This document shows, in pieces, positions 1 to 5,492 of a DNA stretch of 6,078 nucleotides. Under the pieces are notes generated by a model. The model ran no database searches, was not told where the DNA came from, and was given only the letters and a program-made list of their open reading frames with translations. The stretch covers positions 1 through 6,078 of the forward strand of contig QIIJ01000596.1 in NCBI GenBank assembly GCA_003232595.1. The letters run 5' to 3'. Position numbers and translations under genes: made by a program. This DNA comes from Aurantimonadaceae bacterium (GTDB lineage: Bacteria > Pseudomonadota > Alphaproteobacteria > Rhizobiales > Rhizobiaceae). Positions within the stretch are counted from its first letter, which is position 1, and each line of letters begins with the position of its first letter.

Positions 1-789
1 AAACTTTTTGCTGTTGGGCGAATCTTGAATATTCTGGGTGTTTTCGGAGTTGTATCCGGTGCAACAGCTGTTGCGATCGCAACTATGAGTTCAATCTCAA
101 TACTCACGGGTATCCCCCTTGATGGCGAAAATATTGCCGCGAGTCAGGGGTTATTTGCAACTATCCTGATTGTCATTGCAGCCGATTTCAGCGTTTACTG
201 GATACACAGGATGCACCATGAGGTCGATTTTCTTTGGCCTTTTCATTCGGTTCATCATAGTGCGGAAGTTATGAGTCCAATCACTATATACCGCAAGCAT
301 CCAATGTATGACCTGATAGCTGTTATCCTCAAAAGCCTGCTTATCGGTATTGTTCAAGGCATCATCCTAATATTTGTTTTTGATGGCGTTGACATGATTA
401 CAATTGGTGCGGCCAATGCATTCTACTTTATGTTCAATATGCTGGGGTCAAACTTCCGCCACACCCATATCTGGATCGATTATGGCAGGGTGATTGATCA
501 TATCTTTATTTCACCTGCCCAACATCAAATCCATCACAGCCGGGCGCCAGAGCACATTGACAAAAACCATGGTGAGGTTTTTGCCTTGTGGGACTGGATG
601 TTCGGCACTCTTTATGTTCCGAACAAAAAAGAAGTGCTGGAATTCGGTATCGTTGACGAATTTGGTGATGCCATTCAACAACCCCATGGAACACTGAAAG
701 ACGCACTGGTTGAGCCTTTTCTCTCAAGCCGAAAAGCATTCGAGGCACGATCAGCATTGTCCAGACAGACGGGGACCGGGAACGACTAA
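1..789 (+). CDS. Sterol desaturase / fatty acid hydroxylase family protein, 5'-truncated by the window edge
   Basis: This is a membrane-bound di-iron oxygenase of the fatty acid hydroxylase/sterol desaturase superfamily, which hydroxylates or desaturates lipid substrates such as sterols, fatty acids, carotenoids or polar lipid acyl chains. The histidine clusters that bind the two irons are all visible. Numbering from the TTG at 25, they are HRMHH (61-65), HSVHH (74-78), HTH (146-148) and HQIHH (167-171), with H159 between. Hydrophobic segments lie at about 1-30, 42-60, 97-120 and 122-142. The frame is open to base 1 with no stop and no Shine-Dalgarno before the TTG at 25, so the gene very likely starts outside the window. 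The C-terminus is intact (TAA at 787-789). The family is secure; the substrate cannot be told from sequence. A FabH-like synthase follows 150 bases downstream, which fits a lipid role but does not prove one. Confidence 0.88.
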   Translation, partial: KLFAVGRILNILGVFGVVSGATAVAIATMSSISILTGIPLDGENIAASQGLFATILIVIAADFSVYWIHRMHHEVDFLWPFHSVHHSAEVMSPITIYRKHPMYDLIAVILKSLLIGIVQGIILIFVFDGVDMITIGAANAFYFMFNMLGSNFRHTHIWIDYGRVIDHIFISPAQHQIHHSRAPEHIDKNHGEVFALWDWMFGTLYVPNKKEVLEFGIVDEFGDAIQQPHGTLKDALVEPFLSSRKAFEARSALSRQTGTGND

Positions 790-819
790 CCAATCGCCTG
801 AATCAGTAAACATATTTTT

Positions 820-878
820 TTTGGAACGGACGGTATTTTGGCCAAAGCTGTTGAGCAGTTCCAAATCAAACCAATTGG
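820..878. repeat. Nested inverted-repeat cluster in the spacer before the FabH-like gene
   Basis: A perfect 8-base inverted repeat, TTTGGAAC (820-827) and GTTCCAAA (858-865), encloses a perfect 10-base palindrome TTTGGCCAAA (837-846). The two are concentric to within one base. A third palindrome, CCAATTGG, follows at 871-878. The half-motif TTTGG/CCAAA thus recurs four times in 46 bases. No T-run follows the repeat, so it is not an intrinsic terminator. An operator upstream of the synthase gene is the simplest reading, but no known regulator site was recognised. Confidence 0.45.
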
Positions 879-939
879 CCTTGTTTGCATTAACCGGAAT
901 CTGTAGATTGTCACGTTAGTGAAAATGAAAGAAAACTTG

Positions 940-2070
940 ATGTCGCAAGTGGTTATCAGTGGTACCGGCGTGTTTACGCCTCAGGAGGTGATCTCCAATG
1001 CTGAACTGGTTACCTCATTTAATGCCTACGCGGATCTCCAGAACGAAAAATATGTCGATGAGATTGCTGAAGGAAGCCGCCAGGCTATCGCCCATTCAAG
1101 CGAGGAATTCATTTTCAAGGCTTCGGGAATTGAGCAACGGCACGTATTGAACAAAAGCGGCGTACTTGATCCAAAAATCATGCACCCGGTATTTCCCAAA
1201 CGCCAGGATGGCGAATTATCTCTTATGGCCGAAATGGCAGTTAAGGCCTGCAATATTGCCTTGGAACAGGCCGAACGCGCCGCCACAGATATCGATGCTG
1301 TAATCGTTGCAGCCTCCAATCACGAACGTGCCTATCCGGCAGTTGCGATTGAGGTTCAGCAGGCACTGGGAGTGGAGGGTTTTGGCTTTGACATGAACGT
1401 CGCATGTTCGTCGGCCACATTCGGAATTCAGGCCGCCACCGACATGATCAGGTCGGGCTCGGCCCGCGCAATTCTGGTGGTTAATCCTGAAATATGTTCC
1501 GGTCATCTTGAGTGGCGCGATCGCGATTGCCATTTTATATTTGGCGATGTCTGCACGGCAGTTTTGCTGGAACAGAAAAACCTCGCCATTGCGACCGATC
1601 AGTTTGAGATTGTTTCCACCAAATGTCTGACAAAATATTCCAACAATATTCGCAACAATCACGGATTTCTTCGCCGCTCCCTGCCAGCAGGCCTGAGCGA
1701 CCAGCGCGACATGCAGTTCATGCAAGAGGGGCGCAAAGTATTCAAGGAAGTGGTGCCGACCGTTGCCAACCTCATTCTTGAACATCTGGGAGAAGAAAAT
1801 ATCGATGTCGCCGACATCTCCCGCATGTGGCTGCACCAGGCCAACAAGGCGATGAATGATTTGATTGGTCGCAAAGTGCTGGGCCGGGTGCCGGAACCAG
1901 ATGAACAACCCAATATTCTGCAAAAATACGCCAATACATCTTCCGCAGGTTCCATCATCGCATTTTCACAAAACAGCAACGATCTTGCCGATGGCTCGCT
2001 CGGTATAATTTGTTCATTTGGTGCCGGCTATTCAGTTGGCAACGTGATTGTGCGCAAGCGGATTTTGTGA
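940..2070 (+). CDS. Beta-ketoacyl-ACP synthase III (FabH-like, PA3286 type)
   Basis: This is a thiolase-fold condensing enzyme that joins an acyl-CoA starter to malonyl-ACP, releasing CO2 and giving a beta-ketoacyl-ACP in the cytoplasm. From the ATG at 940 it has 376 residues. The catalytic triad is visible as Cys156 in NVACSSATFG, His299 in WLHQAN and Asn332 in ANTSSAGS; the C-terminal SFGAGYSVGNVIVRKR is also typical. It is longer than E. coli FabH (about 317 residues), with an insert near residues 25-90 containing SFNAY. This matches from memory the Pseudomonas aeruginosa PA3286 group, which takes a medium-chain (octanoyl) CoA from beta-oxidation into fatty acid synthesis. The same chain preference here is inference. 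GTG 919 and ATG 925 are alternative in-frame starts; 940 is preferred because homologues begin at MSxVVISGTG. No start has a strong Shine-Dalgarno. Other FabH-like families such as DarB are less likely. Confidence 0.9.
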   Translation: MSQVVISGTGVFTPQEVISNAELVTSFNAYADLQNEKYVDEIAEGSRQAIAHSSEEFIFKASGIEQRHVLNKSGVLDPKIMHPVFPKRQDGELSLMAEMAVKACNIALEQAERAATDIDAVIVAASNHERAYPAVAIEVQQALGVEGFGFDMNVACSSATFGIQAATDMIRSGSARAILVVNPEICSGHLEWRDRDCHFIFGDVCTAVLLEQKNLAIATDQFEIVSTKCLTKYSNNIRNNHGFLRRSLPAGLSDQRDMQFMQEGRKVFKEVVPTVANLILEHLGEENIDVADISRMWLHQANKAMNDLIGRKVLGRVPEPDEQPNILQKYANTSSAGSIIAFSQNSNDLADGSLGIICSFGAGYSVGNVIVRKRIL

Positions 2071-2173
2071 CAGGGTACAATACCGCGCAGGCGTAAAGAA
2101 AGGTAAAGTCGTCCCGTTCAGCTTGCACGCAACCCCATTTGCGACTAATCGAAGCAAGGGCAATTCGATATCT

Positions 2174-2177
2174 GGAG
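2174..2177 (+). promoter_or_regulatory. Shine-Dalgarno GGAG of the MscS-family gene
   Basis: GGAG lies six bases before ATG 2184. It overlaps the upstream in-frame ATG at 2178 so closely that it cannot serve that codon, nor the TTG at 2139. It therefore decides the start. Confidence 0.7.
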
Positions 2178-2183
2178 ATGATT

Positions 2184-4496
2184 ATGGGACATGATGCAAC
2201 CGGAAGACAGGTTATTTCACACTTGCGGATTGTATTCCTTTTTGCAGCAATTTTTCTCGCACTTGGATATTCGGTTGCCCAGGCTCAACTTGTTCCGCCC
2301 ACCGGCACAAAAAGCACAACTGAGGGCACCAAAGTCACGCTTCCAGACCCGTTGACACCGGCAGCCGTTCGCGGGTTGGTTTCAACCCTCAGCGATCAAC
2401 AGGTGCGTGAACTATTGCTCGATCAGCTTGATGCGGTTGCCCAAAAAGAGCAAGCAAAAAAATCGGACAATGAAACCGGCTTTGCCGGACAGCTTGGAAC
2501 CTGGGTAAGCAGTTTAGGTAGCAATTTTGTAGCCGCGGTCACAAGAATTCCACGCATTTGGGACGGTTTAAAAACCAGCACATCGAACTTTGTCGAAAGA
2601 CATGGTTCGTTGGGTATTTTCAAACTTATCGGGTTGATTATTGGCGCTATTAGCGCCGGGCTTATTGCGGAATATATCGTAAATTATCTGACACGCAAAA
2701 GACGCGAAAACGCCCAGAGTACTGAAGACACAGATTCGCTTGGTAAAACTCTGAAAGTGTTGGGATCACGCTTGTTTTGGGACTTTATCGCCCTGTTCGT
2801 TTTTTTCGTCGTTACAAGGATAATTGTCCAAACATTTGTTTCAATCGAATTTGTGCCGGTTGTTACTTTATTCATGGTTCAGATGATTGTTATTCCCCGA
2901 TATGCATGGGTAATTTCGCGGTTCATGATGGCGCCGAACAACTCCAAACTTCGTCTGATAAACGCAACAAATGAAGTCGCATTATTTTTCCATCGCACTA
3001 CAATTGGGCTTGCCGTTTATGTTGGCTTTATGTCGTTTATCATTAAATTTCATGTATTGTATGGCGTTCAGGTGGGTGAAATATGGCTCGGATACTGGCT
3101 CAACGCGATCCTGTTTATTACATTAATCATATTAGCATATAAGGCCCGCGAGGGCATGAAGCAGGTCTTGATCGGTCCGAACCCGGAAGAAGTTACACCA
3201 ACTGAAATGCGGTTTGTTCGCATATATCCGTGGTTTGTCATCGGGTTAATCGTGCTTATGTGGTTCGTGGTCGAAATCATTGCCAGCACCGGGCGATTTG
3301 ATTTAATAAACGGGCAGCAATACGTGGTACTTGGACTATTGCTCTTTGCTCCATCGTTTGACACAGGAATACGCGGTCTTGTTCGCCATCTGGTTGCTCC
3401 AATGCAGGGCGAAGGGCTGGTTGCGCAAGCTGCCTATCATTCCACCAAACGCAGTTATATCCGTATTGGGCGCATAATAATGTTTGCATTGCTGATTATT
3501 ATTATCGCCAATCTTTGGGATATTGATTTTGAAAATATGGCATCCATGGGTGTTGGAGCCCGGTTTGCAGGTGATTTTTTACAATTTCTGATGATACTGG
3601 CAATTGGCTATCTGGTTTGGGAAGTTGTCACACTGCTCCTCAACCGCAAACTGGCCGCCGAGCAAACGGCTGACGGCTTTGATCTCAGCGCCGATGAACC
3701 CGGTGGTGGTGAAGGCGGTGGCCAGGGTGGCTCGCGGCTTTCGACAGTTATTCCAATGGTACGATTTGCCCTGCAGGTCGTTATCCTCACCATGACCGTA
3801 TTGATTGCGCTGAGCAATATCGGCGTTGATACAACGCCACTGCTTGCCGGTGCCGGTATCGTCGGTCTGGCCATTGGATTTGGCGCACAGGCGCTGGTCA
3901 AGGATGTGGTCGCAGGCATTTTCTTCCTGGTAGATGATGCATTTCGTGTTGGTGAATATCTGGTCATCGGCACCACCGTTGGTACTGTGGAGAAAATATC
4001 GCTGCGCTCTCTGCAATTGCGTCATCACAAGGGACCTGTGCACACAATTCCCTTTGGCGAAATGCGGCAGGTTACAAACAATTCTCGCGACTGGGTGATC
4101 ACAAAGTTGAAATTCACCATTCCATTTGACACCGATATCAATAAAATCAAAAAGATGTTCAAGGTGATCGGAGCTGAAATGCTTGAAGCACCTTATGCCG
4201 ATGACATATTGCAGACATTCAAGTCTCAAGGGGTCTACGATGTCGATGATGTTGGCATCATTATTCGTGGCAAATTCATGACCAAGCCGGGCACACAGTG
4301 GATCATCCGCAAGGATGTTTATTCCCGCGTTCAAAAAGCCTTTGAAGCCAATGGTATCGAATTTGCCCGCAAGGAGGTTCGGGTGAATATGCCGGGATTG
4401 GACAATCAAACGGAATTGACTGAGGAGCAGAAGAAGACAATATCTGCTGCGGCAAGTGAGGCGGCCGAAACTCCGACCCCTGTCAAAAGCACATAA
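2184..4496 (+). CDS. Large MscS-family mechanosensitive ion channel with signal peptide (YbiO-like layout)
   Basis: This is an inner-membrane channel that opens under membrane tension and releases solutes on hypo-osmotic shock. From ATG 2184 it has 770 residues, far longer than E. coli MscS (286) and close to the large paralogues such as YbiO. A signal peptide ends near residue 34 (SVAQA|Q). A soluble periplasmic stretch follows to about 145, then roughly ten membrane segments near 146-166, 198-217, 221-238, 265-288, 300-319, 347-368, 379-391, 427-444, 462-485 and 525-545. A Gly-rich linker (PGGGEGGGQGG, 506-516) precedes the MscS core. The pore helix is recognisable at about 550-582 (LLAGAGIVGLAIGFGAQALV then KDVVAG), followed by the beta domain (FRVGEYLVIG; HTIPFGE at 620-626, where E. 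coli MscS has IPNG) and the alpha/beta domain ending near MPGLDN. A polar tail closes the protein. The subfamily assignment is less sure than the family. Confidence 0.93.
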   Translation: MGHDATGRQVISHLRIVFLFAAIFLALGYSVAQAQLVPPTGTKSTTEGTKVTLPDPLTPAAVRGLVSTLSDQQVRELLLDQLDAVAQKEQAKKSDNETGFAGQLGTWVSSLGSNFVAAVTRIPRIWDGLKTSTSNFVERHGSLGIFKLIGLIIGAISAGLIAEYIVNYLTRKRRENAQSTEDTDSLGKTLKVLGSRLFWDFIALFVFFVVTRIIVQTFVSIEFVPVVTLFMVQMIVIPRYAWVISRFMMAPNNSKLRLINATNEVALFFHRTTIGLAVYVGFMSFIIKFHVLYGVQVGEIWLGYWLNAILFITLIILAYKAREGMKQVLIGPNPEEVTPTEMRFVRIYPWFVIGLIVLMWFVVEIIASTGRFDLINGQQYVVLGLLLFAPSFDTGIRGLVRHLVAPMQGEGLVAQAAYHSTKRSYIRIGRIIMFALLIIIIANLWDIDFENMASMGVGARFAGDFLQFLMILAIGYLVWEVVTLLLNRKLAAEQTADGFDLSADEPGGGEGGGQGGSRLSTVIPMVRFALQVVILTMTVLIALSNIGVDTTPLLAGAGIVGLAIGFGAQALVKDVVAGIFFLVDDAFRVGEYLVIGTTVGTVEKISLRSLQLRHHKGPVHTIPFGEMRQVTNNSRDWVITKLKFTIPFDTDINKIKKMFKVIGAEMLEAPYADDILQTFKSQGVYDVDDVGIIIRGKFMTKPGTQWIIRKDVYSRVQKAFEANGIEFARKEVRVNMPGLDNQTELTEEQKKTISAAASEAAETPTPVKST

Positions 4497-4573
4497 TCTG
4501 TGCAGAAATTCAACGCTTTGGCCTCGATTTAATACCATCCCGCAATGATTTGTCTTGCAGGGTGATTTTCTGC

Positions 4574-4603
4574 TTGAAACATGCTAGTGAAGATGTGTAT
4601 CTG
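4574..4603 (+). promoter_or_regulatory. Possible sigma70-type promoter for infC
   Basis: TTGAAA (4574-4579) matches five of six bases of a -35 box. The -10 is poor: TATCTG at 4598-4603 after 18 bases. No intrinsic terminator separates the channel gene from infC, so read-through is also possible. This is a weak call. Confidence 0.25.
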
Positions 4604-4644
4604 CCAATAGCAGTACCATTGGCATGATCAATTTCACTCATTGA
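4602..4644 (+). promoter_or_regulatory. Two stem-loops in the infC leader
   Basis: TGCCAAT (4602-4608) and ATTGGCA (4618-4624) form a perfect 7-base-pair stem with a 9-base loop. TCAAT (4628-4632) and ATTGA (4640-4644) form a 5-base-pair stem with a 7-base loop. The second ends 13 bases before the infC Shine-Dalgarno. Neither carries a T-run, so they are not terminators. They may shape the leader or mark a protein-binding site; a role is inference only. Confidence 0.35.
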
Positions 4645-4657
4645 GTTTATCAACAAG

Positions 4658-4662
4658 AGGAG
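4658..4662 (+). promoter_or_regulatory. Shine-Dalgarno AGGAG for the ATT start of infC
   Basis: AGGAG lies nine bases before ATT 4672, within a longer purine run AAGAGGAG (4655-4662). The frame is closed by TGA at 4642-4644 and holds no ATG, GTG or TTG before 4672. The site therefore points to ATT as the start codon. Confidence 0.8.
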
Positions 4663-4671
4663 ACTACCAAA

Positions 4672-5208
4672 ATTCGTCGACCGCACAGAGCATCCGCGCC
4701 GCAGAAAAAAGGCCCGCGCGCGAACCGGGATATCACCGCAGAAGAAATTCAGCTGATTGATGCTGAAGGAGAAAACAGAGGCACCGTTCCCCTTGAGGAA
4801 GCGTTGGAAATGGCACTGGATGCCGGCCTTGATCTGGTGGAAATCTCGCCCACAAACCGCCCCCCAATTTGCAAAATTCTTGACTTCGGCAAATATAAAT
4901 ATGCCGCACAAAAGAAAGCTTCCGAGGCGCGCAAAAAACAGAAAACCATTGATATCAAAGAAATCAAGATGCGTCCGAATATCGATACGCACGACTATGA
5001 TGTGAAAATGCGCTCTGTTCGCCGCTTTTTTGATGATGGCGACAAGGTAAAGGTCACGCTTCGTTTCCGTGGCCGCGAAATGGCGCATTTGAATCTTGGC
5101 ATGGAGCTTTTGCAAAAGGTGAAAGCTGATACCGAAGAAATCGCGAAAGTGGAAGCCGAACCCAAACTTGAAGGTCGACAGATGATGATGGTGTTGTCGC
5201 CCAAATAG
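4672..5208 (+). CDS. infC: Translation initiation factor IF-3, starting at ATT
   Basis: IF-3 binds the 30S ribosomal subunit, keeps it apart from 50S and proofreads the start codon and initiator tRNA. Reading from ATT 4672 gives 178 residues, the usual family length. It begins (M)RRPHRASAPQKKGPRANRDI, the alphaproteobacterial IF-3 N-terminus. The N domain runs to about residue 75 (IQLIDAEG, GLDLVEISP, PPICKILDFGKYKY). A lysine-rich linker follows (about 76-92), then the C domain (IKEIKMRPNIDTHDYDVK, KVTLRFRGREMAH at about 126-138, EGRQMMMVLSP). The first ATG (4804) is codon 45 and would remove over half of the N domain, so it is not the start. A rare AUU/AUC start is the known basis of IF-3 autoregulation in E. 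coli: the factor rejects its own non-canonical codon when abundant. The same control here is inferred. A terminator follows directly, and rpmI-rplT do not come next. Confidence 0.97.
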   Translation: MRRPHRASAPQKKGPRANRDITAEEIQLIDAEGENRGTVPLEEALEMALDAGLDLVEISPTNRPPICKILDFGKYKYAAQKKASEARKKQKTIDIKEIKMRPNIDTHDYDVKMRSVRRFFDDGDKVKVTLRFRGREMAHLNLGMELLQKVKADTEEIAKVEAEPKLEGRQMMMVLSPK

Positions 5209-5239
5209 GCTTGCTGCTTGATCCACCAGCGATATTTCG

Positions 5240-5268
5240 AATGCCCTGCCCATTGGCGGGGCATTTTT
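5240..5268 (+). terminator. Rho-independent terminator of infC
   Basis: AATGCCCTGCC (5240-5250) pairs with GGCGGGGCATT (5255-5265) as an 11-base-pair stem with one U-G wobble and a CATT loop. A run of five T (5264-5268) follows. It lies 31 bases past the infC stop, so infC ends as its own unit. The other strand has no good T-run, so it looks one-directional. Confidence 0.93.
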
Positions 5269-5291
5269 ATATTGTGCATGTGAATGCAGTA

Positions 5292-5438
5292 ATACCAAAG
5301 GCGGCAGCCTTTGAATCACCCTCTCTCACGGCCATTCCTCCACTTCGTTTCGGGCCTGCGAGGCGCGCCGCATAAGCGGCGGCTCGTATTTTACTCGCAA
5401 TCACATCAACATCGTTAAAAGGCCAACGCCCTTGGTAT
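5292..5438. mobile_element. MITE/REP-like palindromic element
   Basis: The ends are inverted repeats: ATACCAAAGGCG (5292-5303) and CGCCCTTGGTAT (5427-5438) match at 11 of 12 positions. Each end also folds on itself. On the left, CAAAGGC (5296-5302) pairs with GCCTTTG (5307-5313) around a GGCA loop. On the right, AAAGGC (5418-5423) pairs with GCCCTT (5428-5433) around CAAC, with one A-C mismatch that becomes a G-U wobble in a minus-strand transcript. A GC-rich central hairpin pairs CGCCGC (5366-5371) with GCGGCG (5376-5381) around ATAA, with CGAG/CTCG (5359-5362 and 5383-5386) pairing outside it. TA flanks both ends (5293-5294, 5436-5437), which would fit the TA duplication of the IS630/mariner group, but TA also belongs to the palindrome. 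No transposase is present. Only one copy lies in this window, so mobility is inferred. Confidence 0.55.
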
Positions 5439-5441
5439 AAT
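5433..5441 (+). promoter_or_regulatory. Extended -10 promoter for the TAXI gene
   Basis: TGGTATAAT (5433-5441) is a perfect extended -10 box. The -35 region (about 5413-5418, CGTTAA) is poor, as is common for extended -10 promoters. Transcription would start near 5448, about 45 bases before ATG 5493. The box straddles the right edge of the palindromic element. Confidence 0.5.
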
Positions 5442-5492
5442 TCAGTTTCTGCTGGCCTGCCCGATGCTGATATGCAATTCTTGTCTGGAACA

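Noticed and set aside
790..865. Run of eight T at 815-822 as a terminator for the hydroxylase gene
   Set aside because: No stem precedes the T-run, and the inverted repeat comes after it, so the order is wrong for an intrinsic terminator.
881..909. TTGTTT, 17 bases, TAGATT as a promoter for the FabH-like gene
   Set aside because: Both boxes match consensus poorly; such matches are expected by chance in AT-rich spacers.
1216..1923. 235-codon open frame on the minus strand opposite the FabH-like gene
   Set aside because: The + strand holds a complete catalytic triad and the typical protein; the antisense product has no family features.
2123..2151. TTGCAC with ACTAAT or TAATCG as a promoter for the channel gene
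   Set aside because: Spacing (15 or 17) and matches are too weak to support a call; nothing else is seen in 2071-2173.
2139..2183. TTG 2139 or ATG 2178 as the start of the channel gene
   Set aside because: Neither has a usable Shine-Dalgarno, and an extension would put charged residues ahead of a normal signal peptide. GGAG fits ATG 2184.
3579..4538. 319-codon open frame on the minus strand opposite the channel gene
   Set aside because: It lies opposite a well-supported MscS-family gene, its product has no recognisable domain, and it has a Cys/His/Arg-rich shadow-frame composition.
4497..4573. GCAGAAA (4502-4508) and TTTCTGC (4567-4573) as a hairpin after the channel gene
   Set aside because: The arms are 58 bases apart with no T-run; likely chance pairing.
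4510..5319. 269-codon open frame on the minus strand opposite infC
   Set aside because: It is antisense to the whole of infC and its terminator, with no recognisable motif; a shadow frame.
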